Shown: positions 36,701 through 48,700 of the stretch, one piece after another
How positions within the stretch are numbered: the first letter of the stretch is position 1
How the letters are laid out: each line of letters starts with the position of its first letter
Assembly: GCA_948567375.1 (NCBI GenBank)
Contig: OX419758.1
Location: 68,229,965 to 68,293,964, forward strand
Reading direction: 5' to 3'
Source of the DNA: Lunularia cruciata
Taxonomy: Eukaryota > Streptophyta > Marchantiopsida > Lunulariales > Lunulariaceae
Length of the DNA stretch: 64,000 bases
Notes under the pieces: model-generated
Told to the model about the DNA's origin: nothing
What the model saw: the letters and a program-made list of their open reading frames with translations, nothing else
Database searches by the model: none
Translations under genes and position numbers: made by a program

Positions 36701-37521
36701 CGCGCCAGGATTGGCCAACTAAGAGCACGCAGCTGAAATCTCGACGTCACAGTCAAGAATCTAAGCCGGGACGAATCAGATGCAGGAAAAGATCTAGCTC
36801 GTCCCAGTTACCAATGCGGTTCGGACAAGTTCACATTTCAGTTCAGCGTCGTCTAAACTGTAAAAGTGGAACTGGATTTGTACATACACTTAATTGGGAA
36901 GGAATTGGAGTACTTCTTGAACCTCCTTGATGATATTAAACTTAACCCGACAACGATTTCAGGTAGGCTCAAGATCACTTCACAGATCCACCTGATAGTA
37001 AGAAGGTGGCATAATACGTAATAGACGGAATGAACATTCCCAAGACGCTTATCATCAAAGACGGGCATAACCTGGTCTTGCTCGATGGAGGTCTATGTAG
37101 TTCTATGAGAAGTTTCTAGTCGGAGCTCCAAAGTGGAAACAGATCAGATCCAAGTGTAGATGTAAACTATATCCTAACCCAAGTGAAATTAGTATACAGA
37201 AAGCTGAAATTTGCTCTACTCATAGATGGACAATTAGGTCTATAATACTCATGTTTAAACCATAACATCAAGCTCTTGCAAATATCATTCAAATACCAAT
37301 ATTTTGAGTCATCGATAATGACACTGCATAAACTCCGCGTGTTTATGCCTAAGAGTACAGCTCCAGACTCTGCGCATCATTTTTACATTGTGCCGTAATC
37401 ATCATGTACGTAGCTGACAAATAGTGCTAAGTTTTCTTTTAACTGTAGATGCCTTCCGACCCATAAGCTCCGCGCAGTCTTATTGGTAGCCTAGATAAAC
37501 ATTGGATGCATATCCACTCTC
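33754..37521. other. Intergenic DNA, no gene seen
   Basis: 3.8 kb between the transporter and U6. Transporter 3' untranslated region first; thereafter no recognisable protein, RNA or transposon. Open frames such as 36,598-36,930 have no features I can connect with a family. Confidence 0.5.
37458..37500 (+). promoter_or_regulatory. Candidate U6 promoter elements
   Basis: gacccataagctc (about -64 to -52) sits where the plant snRNA upstream sequence element is expected, although it is only a weak match to the angiosperm consensus. tagataaac (about -30 to -22) is a TATA-like box at the spacing typical of pol III U6 genes. Confidence 0.4.
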
Positions 37522-37541
37522 GTCCCTTCGGGGACATCCGA

Positions 37542-37573
<32 letters not shown>

Positions 37574-37623
37574 GGCCCCTGCGCAAGGATGACACGCACA
37601 AATCGAGAAATGGTCCAAATTTT
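37522..37623 (+). ncRNA. U6: U6 spliceosomal snRNA
   Basis: Full-length U6: 5' stem-loop GTCCCTTCGGGGACATCC, the central GATACAGAGAAGATTAGC (the ACAGAGA box pairs with 5' splice sites, AGC pairs with U2/U4), CCTGCGCAAGGATGACACGC of the internal stem-loop, and GAAATGGTCCAAATTTT at the 3' end, followed by a T run serving as pol III terminator. By memory it differs from angiosperm U6 at one base (GCACAAAT for GCATAAAT). RNA part of the spliceosome catalytic core. The intact sequence suggests a real gene, although plants have many U6 pseudogenes and promoter support is modest. Confidence 0.95.
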
Positions 37624-37985
37624 TTTGCTTTAAATACTGAAAAGATTTAGGCGTATAGAAATATATTGCATCCTAAATAACCAAACTAAAACGTTTACAA
37701 ACTGCCTTTACCAACAACCTACTAGGGGTTAACTCTTAGAAGGGGGACATTTGAAGTTATGGAGACGATAGACGATCGGAAACTGCCAGAAATCAAGAAA
37801 TGGTCCAAATTTCTTTTGCATTAACTGCAAAGAGATTTAGATGCAATGCATGAAAGTACATTGCATCCTAAATAACCAAACTAAAACTTGTACTAAATTC
37901 CTTTACTTCCACAATAACCTACTAGGTGCTAACTCTTAGAAAGGGGACATTTGAAGTTATGGAGGGTATAGCGGATCAGAAACTG
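37601..37985 (+). repeat. 190-bp tandem duplication including the U6 3' end
   Basis: Unit 1 begins in the last ~23 bases of U6 (aatcgagaaatggtccaaat, 37,601); unit 2 at 37,791 (aatcaagaaatggtccaaat). Both continue with gatttag, cattgcatcctaaataacc and ggggacatttgaagttatgg. Divergence is about 15-20% by eye. The second unit has a broken T run (tttctttt). Confidence 0.85.
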
Positions 37986-37989
37986 CCAC

Positions 37990-39429
<1,440 letters not shown>

Positions 39430-39430
<1 letters not shown>

Positions 39431-39660
39431 TAATAACTTATAGCTCTTCCTATCCTTCATGTAGTCTATAGGGTCACCTTTCCCTTATTTTGTAATATAT
39501 ATTTATTACCAAATTTTTTTTTCATAAGTACAATTTTAAATTTTTTCTGTATTTTAAAATTTTACAATTTTCTTTTGTCTGTTCATTGTAAGGCTTGATG
39601 AGGTCTTCCCATCTTTCATGGTCTACTTTTTGTTTCATTTTATAATAAATTACAAATATT
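39430..39660 (+). repeat. Two degenerate LINE-tail fragments
   Basis: 39,440-39,490 (tcctatccttcatg...gggtcaccttt) and 39,545-39,655 (aaggcttgatgaggtcttcccatc...) both resemble the LINE 3' tail in plus orientation, embedded in AT-rich DNA. No target duplications are clear. Confidence 0.5.
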
Positions 39661-39789
39661 AAAATACAAACTATTAAATAAATTACAATATAACTATATT
39701 ATAACTAATGTACTATTAAAAAAGAACATGACTACTAATTCCCTTATTGAAATTTGAATACTTGTGCTCGTCTAGTTAGCATTAAGTTT

Positions 39790-40012
39790 AGTCTAGTCTA
39801 GTCTAGTTGCACTCGTCCATTTGTTGGCATTAAGCTTTTTGGCATCTTCGTATTTTATGCATTCCCTATATACACTATAAAGAGTTCAAATGTGACATTA
39901 TACCTACTACTTATTGTCAGTGATCTTGAATTTGAATGGTAAACTTGCCATAACAAATTGAATCTCTAGGGATAGGCAGTTACAAGCATTCGAATGAGCT
40001 CAATTTGGTGAT
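39790..40012 (+). repeat. Distal, decayed copy of the AHL upstream segment
   Basis: Aligns with 42,665-42,925 (shared: tgttggcat, acctactacttattgtc, aatttgaatgg, ttcgaat.agctcaattt). This copy is CpG-poor and AT-shifted. A LINE and AT-rich DNA lie between the two copies. Confidence 0.7.
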
Positions 40013-40837
40013 ATTTGCCTATTTTATTTGCCAATTTGGTGATATTTGCCTAAGCTTTCGTGACGCTGCCCTTGCAAAGGATGTTCTCCATGTGGATGAT
40101 CTCTTGTTACTAGGAGATCAGTAGGTGTCATTTGGTATACTCTCTTCTAGTATTGCTCGTCAACCGACTTACCTCCTACGCAAAGTCCCCCCTCCTTGCT
40201 CTTCCTATCATATCTAAGAACCTTTTATAGGAAGATTATGGGAGTCTTTGGTGATATTATTGGACTAGGGACATTTAAGTGTGTGATAGGGGATTTGGCA
40301 CATGGATAGACATCTCTACCAATCTCGTGTGGAGGGGTTTGCTTGCTATCTATGGAGGGGATGACACCTATAGCATTTTTGGGTAGTTGTGCTCTCTTGG
40401 TACTCTTACTTTCCTCTCGCTTTGTGGTTGTTGATAGGCTGGTTTTGGAGACTTATGTGACAAAGGTGGAGGAGGGATTCTTTTCTCTCCAGATGTTATT
40501 GCAGCACATGAGAGATAGTTTATCCCCATGGGCACACGAGGACCTTCCATCTTTTGCTTCACTATCATAAGATTGGACTAGAGGTTTACACCCTTCCTTG
40601 ATGGAGTGATAATGTCAGCATATGCTACATTCACTCTTAGTTGACCCGTCCATTCCTCATGCTATTAGAGCACTTCTTCACTCTTGCTCTAGCAAGGGTG
40701 CAAGCTCTTGGAGCCTAGCTCGATAGTGCATTAGGGCATTCCGACTTGCACTAGCTACTTTCTCTATAGTGATGAGGTTTCGTGTAGGTTTGATTCACAC
40801 ATATGCATCGCCATTACTCACTTGTGAGTGTGATTCT

Positions 40838-41248
40838 TGTAACAGTATGGAGTTTAGCGACGTAGTTAGTAAGGCTAACAAAGTAGAGAATAAATCAAAT
40901 TAGTCTAGAATATTCCAAAAGCATCTAGAAAGCTTCTTAGGAAGTTTCACGACTAGTTAACTTGCGCTTCAAGCAGGTAGCGTCTAGAAGCTTCTAACTA
41001 GCTTAGCTTGCACGACAAGTAGACGGCTTCTAGAAGGAAGCTTCTTGAGAAGCTTCCTAGTTAACTTGGCTTGCACTCTAAGAAAGCGGCTCAAGGAATC
41101 TTCTTGAGAAGCTTCTCAAGGGCCTTGTATGCTACCTATAAATACCAGAGCCGAAGCTCATGCTAGGCATTTGGAGTTTTCACTCATTCAAGTGTCCCAA
41201 TGTGAGTTTCCATTCTCATATTTCTCTCATTGGTCTTGGTCTTTTACA
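40838..41248 (+). mobile_element. 411-bp solo LTR inside the LINE
   Basis: Ends TGTAACAG...TTTTACA form short inverted termini. Flanks are attct (40,833-40,837) and gttct (41,249-41,253), a 5-bp target duplication with one change. The uninterrupted LINE at 28,190-28,150 shows the empty site, so boundaries are well supported. It contains a run of GAAGCTTC palindromes and a TATA box (see next entry). Family not identified: no internal region is present. It is unrelated to the other LTRs in this window. Confidence 0.85.
40920..41144 (+). promoter_or_regulatory. HSE-like cluster and TATA box of the solo LTR
   Basis: GAAGCTTC palindromes occur at about 40,987, 41,037, 41,050 and 41,107, with further GAA/TTC units between (TTCTAGAAG, GAATCTTCTTGAG), resembling alternating nGAAn heat-shock elements. 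TATAAATA at 41,137-41,144 follows. The layout matches LTR promoters that respond to heat-shock factors, such as ONSEN in Arabidopsis; the function is inferred. Confidence 0.5.
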
Positions 41249-42222
41249 GTTCTACACAAAATGCAAGAGCAGTCCATATAACACGGTGTCCTTTTGGAGG
41301 ATAGAGTATAGCTACACATGATGCTATTAGGGACATAGTGTTTGCTATGGCACGAGAGAGTGGATACTTGGCTTGGAAAGAGTGTTTGTATGTTTTGCAT
41401 ACAACACATGTCGAGGCATCCTTAGGTTTGGTCTGAGATGATCAGGTGACAATAGTGGATGTTGTGGTTACGGACCCTATGAGTGATACAACTTTGGAGG
41501 GAGTGATTACCCATCCTCATGGATGGGCGACGAGTGCAACTGAAGGTCACAAGGTCTCCAAGTATAGGGGCATGCAACAAGGTCACCTCTTTGTTACTCT
41601 AGCCTTGGAGTTATATGGAGTGATGGACACGACATTAGACACACTTGGTAGGGAGTGCATGCAAGCTTATCATGTAGTGCGCTAGGGGTACCACTCTCAC
41701 TCTCACACTTTATAATATATTTTAGACATCGTGTGTCCATTGCTCTATAGAGTGCAATGGCTAGTGCAATCCACAGGCGAGCAATCACACTAGGTGATGC
41801 TTCTTCGGATGCTGAAGGTTTTTTAAGACTGTTCAACTTGCATAGCTTGGATATCTTAGGTGCAATAGTGCAGATTTCTTATATAGACTCTAGTGGGGCT
41901 TGCCCCACTTTACCTTCTTTTTTGTCCTCTCCCTTGTATGGCTTGATGGGGTCTTCATGTGTTTTCCACTTAGTTTCCCTTTTCATTTTAATATGAACTT
42001 GAGATCCCAAGACAACTAAATATAATAAAGATATATTATTACAATAATATTAATTAAGATCGAATATTTGTAGATTAAAATATAATATAATATTAAAAAA
42101 ATTGAATTAGAGTTTTTAATTTAGGTATAAAAATAAAAATTATTATACTAATAATTAATCAAAATATTATTGATTAAGAATATTATTTTTAATATTTATA
42201 AATAAGATATAATAATATTTTA

Positions 42223-42224
<2 letters not shown>

Positions 42225-42270
<46 letters not shown>
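42225..42270. repeat. (AT)n microsatellite
   Basis: About 23 AT units inside an AT-rich block (42,000-42,480) with no coding content. Confidence 0.95.
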
Positions 42271-42275
<5 letters not shown>

Positions 42276-42496
42276 TAAGTTTATGATATAATTAAAATTT
42301 TAATCTATAAAATATGATCTAAATATATTATAAAAATTAAATAACATATATAAATACTTAATTTAAAAAAATAAAAATATTACGTGATTGCAATTTTTAG
42401 ATTAATTTAAAATAAATTTTTTTTTTGTATATTATAATATAAACTATAATATCTATAACTAAAATTAAAAAATAAAATTTAACCCCATAAAATACA

Positions 42497-42623
42497 TATA
42501 AAATAAAGACACCATCATATCATACCAGACCCATAAGCAAAAAATAAAAGAATTAAAATAAAGCAAGAGCACAATTTTACCCAATTCCAAAGCAGAAAAA
42601 AAAAATGGAGGCTAGGCCCCGAC
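42497..42623 (-). mobile_element. Short LINE-tail-like insertion
   Basis: On the minus strand it begins GTCGGGGCCTAGCCTCCATTTTT, like the insertion at 63,344 (GTCCTGGGGCTTAGCCCCA). Flanked by taaaataca at 42,488-42,496 and 42,624-42,632. The interior is more diverged (ATGGGTCTGG, GATGGTGTC) and low-complexity, so assignment is tentative. Confidence 0.5.
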
Positions 42624-42664
42624 TAAAATACAGTTTTAAGTAAATTGACTTTCAGTTTGTAAAT

Positions 42665-42925
42665 TTGTTTACATCTACTCGAATACTGTCCATCCACTTG
42701 AAATACATTACATCCAATTGTTGGCATCGGAGTCGTTTGTATCTAGTATGAGTCTTTATATACATATACACCGTAAAGAGGCTTGATGTGACATGACACC
42801 TACTACTTATTGTCGTCTGTATCTAGACGATCAGATCTCAAATTTGAATGGCCATTTGCAAACGAGAATTGAGTCGGACAGGCAGCTACAGCGAGCGTTC
42901 GAATAAGCTCAATTTAGTGAATATT
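42665..42925 (+). repeat. Proximal copy of the duplicated AHL upstream segment
   Basis: The partner of 39,790-40,012, ending about 170 bp before the AHL start codon, so probably part of the promoter or 5' untranslated region. It keeps about seven CpGs where the distal copy has about one over the last ~140 bases. Confidence 0.65.
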
Positions 42926-43092
42926 TACCTGTGTTGATCTGAGTACTTGAGATCGAAGATACCCGAAGACTGGTGGTCGTGTCAATCGTCTTTTCCGATT
43001 CCAACATTTCGAGATCGGCCCCAACAGCTCCTGAAGCGGAATCACCATCGGTCTAGGAAGAGCATTTCAACTACCAAGTTCGACGTGACAAC

Positions 43093-45728
43093 ATGGACGA
43101 CAAAACGGTACCGTCTGAATCCCTGAATCTAAGACTCGAAGCTTTTCCTGCTACCGTCCTGAGTAGTATTACAGGAAATTTGCAGGCTTTTGCAAAACCC
43201 ATCGAAAGGAAGGCCGCAGGAAGACCAGGCAAACAAAATCCTCCTTTAAACACATTGCAAATGGCTCCGTATTCTCTGATAAAGAAACGAGGTCGACCCT
43301 TTAAAAATGGGTGTTCTTTCTCTCGAGATGGAGCTGCATCGATAGCCGTGGTTTCTACCACCGTTGCAGCGCAGGATATTCTGGCTCTTCCATCTAGCAG
43401 ACGTGGACGGGGTCGACCAAGAAAGTTTCCACCGCGGCTCCCTTCAGGAGTTACGTCCACTTCTGGACAGCAAGGCGAGGACTATGATTTGCAGGGTTCA
43501 GAGAGGCAACGTCTGGCTTTAACTTGGGATCAATCTTTGGAAGAAGTTAACGTCCGCAGACGAGGACGACCACCGGGGTCGAAGAATAAATCAGGACTAG
43601 CGTCAAGTTCTAAAGGCTGCGGTAAACCCTCCACAAAATTGCGGTTGGAGGCATCTACCATAGCTAGCAAATATTTTTCTGCATCCTGCAAATATGGCAA
43701 GTAACTAGTCCTTTTGATCTTCCTACTGACTTGCGAGCTTACGTCTCTAGCAAGGGAACGGTGATTTACACAATTGGCGTGTGGATCAGGTGTTGACAAA
43801 TTGCATCTTATCTCCCATCTACAGTTGATGTAGGGCACGAGACCAGTTTAGCTCCATTGCTTTCTTTCCTTTGTTGAGAAGCCAGTTGGAAATATATCAG
43901 TCCGACTGAGCACTTCACACGTAATTTTGGGTCTAGTCCGATTGATTTGACTGTGGGTATGTTTCTGATATACAGGATTAGCTGATGCACGAGAATCTGC
44001 TTCGATTCAACCACCTGCTGCATTTCAGCCACAACTAATTATCGTCGGACCGGGAGAGGTAAGTATCATCGAATTTCTCTGAATCCATCTCCACCGAGAT
44101 TGCTTGATATTTAGCATCGGTAATGCTTGATATCATTTTGCACGAAGTCAGCAAAATGGTAAAGCAATTGGTCAAATGTTTATGAATTGAATGTGACTTT
44201 TTCTGTCCTGATTATTGATTTCGGTCTGTTAAGGACCGAACTCATTGATCAGAAGTAAACAGATAGTGCGTCATCTGTTTGCCACTCTCTCTCTGGTAAA
44301 TATATAGACGTCCTAATTGCCACTGGACTGTAAAGGACGCATCATAGCTTAATTATACGTAAAGCTTTGTATCAGTCATCAATTACAAGAACATCGTAGG
44401 AATTCCCGTTCGTTCTCACTGGAGCTCCATAATCGATCCTGCGGTAATACATATTGTTTCTACTAGATGATTCTACTGTAACATATATTGTCTCTACTAT
44501 TTATAACGCTAGCTGCAGAATGGTCATCGAAGTCGAGTGTGATGTAATTCTCTCCCACACCTGGTGGATCCAAGAATTATTAGTCTTATATTTCATGTTG
44601 TCTGATCTTCTGTGTTTCAGGAACTACTAAACAAAATGCTTGTCCAACTCCCGGAACATCTGAAAGATAGGAGGGCGTTCTTTGTTCTGTCAGCGTACGG
44701 TTCTTTGTCTTCTGTCACACTCAGAGATGAATCTTCATGCGAAAATCAGACAACTCTGAAGGTGAGATCTTAAGAGTCATTAACAATAGATAGATTGAAT
44801 GTTAAACTTTCTACTTTCATTTCAGTAAGATAGTTGTCTTTGAAAACGTATTTCATAAACATCACATCATGTTATTTTGATATTCTGAGGCCATAAGCAG
44901 TGTCGAAGGCACGACCCTACAACAACTCACTTAATCTCTATCCTTGCTGATCCACTACAATTTTACAGGGATCCTTTCATATCATTCAGCTTTCTGGGTT
45001 GTTTCTTCCAACTGGGAATGTCGAAGAGCAAAAGGCGATAGCTATAACTGGAGGGATGACAATCTCCTTGGCCACGAACGACATTAAGAACGTTATTGGT
45101 GGAATTGTAAGTGGACCACTTGTAGCAGAATCAGGTTTACAGGTACCAGTTGATCACTACTTCTTTGTTCAGTGTATATATATATAATCTATGTCTCAGT
45201 TAAATAGCGTTCGAATTTATTTTTCACGCTAGCTACAATATAGACGGTCTCAAATTTCTTTTAGTGTATGGATGAGTATAGAATGATGAGTGTTTCGAGT
45301 CATCTGGCTGGAGGTTTAAAATAGTCTGTCATGTTATGGTCCTACTAAGTGAATTGTAATATAGCTATGGTCTTACTAAGTGAATTGAAATATACCTAGG
45401 ATTACAGGAAGGTAGAATGCATTGATAGTCTTTCTGGCTAGAGATTTAAAATAGTCTGTCAATGTTATGGTCCTTCTACGTGATTTGAGATACAAGTAGT
45501 ATTACATAAAGTTGGTACGCATTGATATATCTTTCTGGCTAGAGGTTTAAAATACTCTGTCATGTTATGGTCTTACTACGTGATTTGAAATATACGTAGG
45601 ATACATGAAGTTAGTATCCATTGATATATATTTCTTGTTTGTGGAAAGTAGACTGCTCTTGAATCATTCATGTATGTACTTGTGTGTTCGTTGCATTGCA
45701 GATAGTAGTGGGCAGTTTTCAAATTTAA
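43093..45728 (+). CDS. AT-hook / PPC-domain DNA-binding protein (AHL-like), 5 exons
   Basis: Nuclear AT-rich-DNA-binding protein of the AHL type. Exons 43,093-43,696, 43,976-44,058, 44,621-44,761, 44,969-45,142 and 45,702-45,728 give 342 aa in consistent phase. Three AT-hooks lie in exon 1: KKRGRPFK (64-71), RRGRGRPRK (103-111) and RRRGRPPGSKNK (155-166), the last being the classic plant form. Exons 2-5 encode the PPC/DUF296 domain: FFVLSAYGSLSSVTLRD, then FHIIQLSGLFLPTG, MTISLATND and IVVGSF. Intron 1 uses a GC donor (G|GCAAGT), the only in-frame choice; the GT four bases on leads to a stop. The protein stops two residues after VGSF, so the long C-terminal tail of many AHLs is absent. It probably self-associates through the PPC domain and regulates transcription. 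Confidence 0.9.
45301..45632. repeat. Three-copy ~101-bp minisatellite in AHL intron 4
   Basis: Units start near 45,301, 45,431 and 45,532 (tctggctagaggtttaaaatagtctgtcatgtta split by small changes). The first has an extra ~29-bp internal duplication (atggtcttactaagtgaattg). Confidence 0.8.
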
Positions 45729-48700
45729 ACTTTCCTAACAATGACGATGATCCGGAACGACGGTTCCAAAAATCTATCATCATGGATAGATTTATCATAG
45801 AAATTTGATGATAAATCTGAAAGAAAACTATGGGTTAGAGTATGTGCCATGTTGCATTCCACAAACTATATCAGAGCTCTATATGTACTACGGAAGTTGC
45901 TTTGAGTAGTTTCCATTTGAAATGAACCTCTTATATTGTTAAGTTAATTTCAATTTTAGGATCAACTTCTTGTATTGTTGAGTGATATCGGAGTAGTGAC
46001 TGGATCTAAACGTCATACGCTCATGTTGGATGCGTTTCAGCTTTGGTCCGGATGCATGCGGCACAATTATATAGAAAATCGTAAGAGGAGCTAAAACAGT
46101 AACTGCAATGAGGAAAGCCGATACCGTGAGAGGTTGTGGTTTTTTGATTCAGAGGCTCTTTTAAATGTCAATCTCGTTTTACTTAATATGTTAGTTATCT
46201 CAATGCATAGAGTCAGTATCAATTTATGTTTGATGAATGTAAGAACAAGTACCAGCAAGTTCGTGTTAGCAAGCTCTTTTTAAACATAGAATGTGCAAAA
46301 GATTGAATAGAACAGTAAGTGTTGGTTGCAGATACCATTACTTGTACATTGATGAAGCTGTCCATTTCAACCTTTCCTCCTTCAGTATAAAACCAGAGTT
46401 TTTCTTATTCCAGCTCCTTCCAACTGCTCTCCGAAAACTGAATCAATCTCTTAATGCATGATATAATCAGCAGCAGAAAGTTGCTACAGGAGGATCATTA
46501 GAATTGAGCCTGGTGAAACTTCAGTATAATATCATATACATAGGTAAGGAAAACATCGACTTATTAGACCCTGGAGTTATGGATTACTAGCTGTTTTAGA
46601 GCTTCTAATGTCAAATCAGGATATAAAATTAAAGGTTGCTAATATAATTTGCAATATTACCTCAAGGTTCTACATACAGGCAAGGGTATCGTATAGGTTG
46701 CTTTTCTAGTTCAGAATATCATCTCAAGGTTTAATATACAGGCAAGGTGTGGGGTTTACTAGTTTCAGACTAGGCATGTGCTACTTCTTTGCCTGATCCT
46801 GGGCATTTTCTCTTAGGGTTATTCAACTAAGACTTAAGTATGTACACTTGAGCATATGATTTTTGATTATATTCTCATTATCATCATTCCAGCTACAATA
46901 TTAGTTCTCTTTTCATTAAGAATTCTCGCATAACTATGGGCCCGAGGAACACGAATAAACATACAAGGACGGCCATTCCAATGAAAATAATAGGTCACAT
47001 TACCTTGAGGTTCTCTAGTAACTGTATGGGCGGAACTACATAGGCGCAAGCATGAAAAGAGTACAAGAAGGAGGGCCACTCAGGTAAATTACACAATTGA
47101 GTATTCTGATTATGAATTCAAAATTTATTTTAGGTATGTTCAACGAGGCCGAATAACGTATATTGTACTGACTACCAGCCCTTCCTCGTCGCATAAATTG
47201 CATTGTTAAATTAGCATGATAGGGCTCTGTCCAAATTCACTTTGGAGCTGCAGAGCTAGTTAACGATTCAGGAGGTAGAGCAAAATTCCTCGGTGCCATG
47301 GCGCCAAAATTGCCCTCTCCTTGTGCAATCTTGCAGTTAACCATAATTCTTAAACATAATCTTGCACTTCAATTTTGAAATCGTAGGCACACCCACCTAG
47401 CAGTAGGGTTTCATGTGCAGCAGGTCAAGCTACCGTCTAGGATGAAGTCCAATGACGTTAATCAATCTCTCGACGTGTTGTCTAGCCCTATTTTCGAGAG
47501 AATATCATCAGCAGGTGGTTTATGTTGTCAATGGGCAGCTTGTGTAGATTTCTTACACGGAACTCAAACAGTGTGTCTACGTCTGTCTACGTCTCGTGTG
47601 GCGCAACTGTCGAGAGTATTAATAACAGGTGTTTTACGTTTTCCATGAGTTGCTCATCCACAGCAACTCGACAAAGTGTATAGACAAATTCCAGCGACAA
47701 ATTAAGTTCATAGTCGGACGTGATCAACTAGATTTTAAATTGTATGCTGGAGATCTGCAGCTGTACCTACTTCTTTCTCGATTCTCAATGACTAAGTGAG
47801 AGAAAACAAGATTGGAGAATAAAACACAAGAGGAGAACGTCATGATGAGAGCGATATGGCCTACTCTCATTTCTCAAGCTCTCTCCCGGGTTCACCTTTT
47901 TAATGTGACTATCCGGCATAGGGTATATTTTGGGTCGTGAAAGGAAGTATGATAGGGTTAGTAGTTGTATTAGGTCATCACCTGAGGCGCCAGTAATGCA
48001 ATGTGTACCCATATTATTGCGGATGGAAGAACTCAAGGTAAAGTGATACACAATTTTCGTCGCACGATGAGAATGAAATAAAAATTAAGAGTCATATGTA
48101 AAGTCTTTAAGTTACAGTTGAATACTTCTAACTAAATCCTAACATACCGACATAAAATGTAAAACTGGATCAAGCAAAGGAGTATTATGCGCCTAGTTTA
48201 AACAAAGGAGTTTCATACTACATCTAGTTTGAGCAAAGTTTACCCCAAAATTTAACTAGATATTAAATCTTGAGATAATGGCAAAAATTGGACTAGCAGC
48301 TTCTACTTAGATATCAGGATTTGAAATTATAGGCTCCAATACATCTAACCCTTTCAACATTTTCAGCATACATTAAGTGCTTAGGATTATTCTATGATTT
48401 GATATGCCAATATTGTAAAATATTTCAAACATATGTATTGTCCTGATGTTTCACCAGGCTCACTTCTAATTATCCTCCAACTATAAATTTCGAAATGTTG
48501 TTACATCAAGGGGTTACTCAAGTTTCGGTGAGAAGTTGAAATATGAATGATTGTCGATTTTTTAGTGTGGGAGGAAAAACTAGAACGGAACAGCGGATAT
48601 CATGACGGTCTGAAGGTTCATCGACTATACTAGTACTGGCACCTACAATGTGCATTCACTACTCCTTTCAGTATCTTGCACATTATATTAAAAGAGCTTA

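Larger units (their letters stand above)
40051..41990 (+). mobile_element. 5'-truncated LINE retrotransposon, plus strand
   Basis: Same family as 27,468-29,360, truncated further on the 5' side (no active-site motif). Readable: PIAFLGSCALLVLLLSSRF (40,373-40,430), IVDVVVTDPMSDTTLEG (41,449-41,500) and KVSKYRGMQQGHLFVTLALELYG (split region 41,554-41,622), the C-terminal part of the LINE protein. Frames are interrupted by stops. The tail contains TGGGGCTTGCCCCACTTTACC and GTATGGCTTGATGGGGTC, then AT-rich DNA. A 411-bp solo LTR (40,838-41,248) has inserted into it. Confidence 0.8.

Noticed and set aside
45605..45808. Alternative last AHL exon in another frame (NFPNNDDDPERRF)
   Set aside because: The phase from exon 4 gives IVVGSF, the conserved end of the PPC domain; the alternative frame would lose it.
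46867..47079. Minus-strand frame with GNVTYYFHWNGRPCMFIRVP, considered as organelle-derived
   Set aside because: It sounds organellar, but I cannot match it to any mitochondrial or plastid gene I know, so no claim is made.
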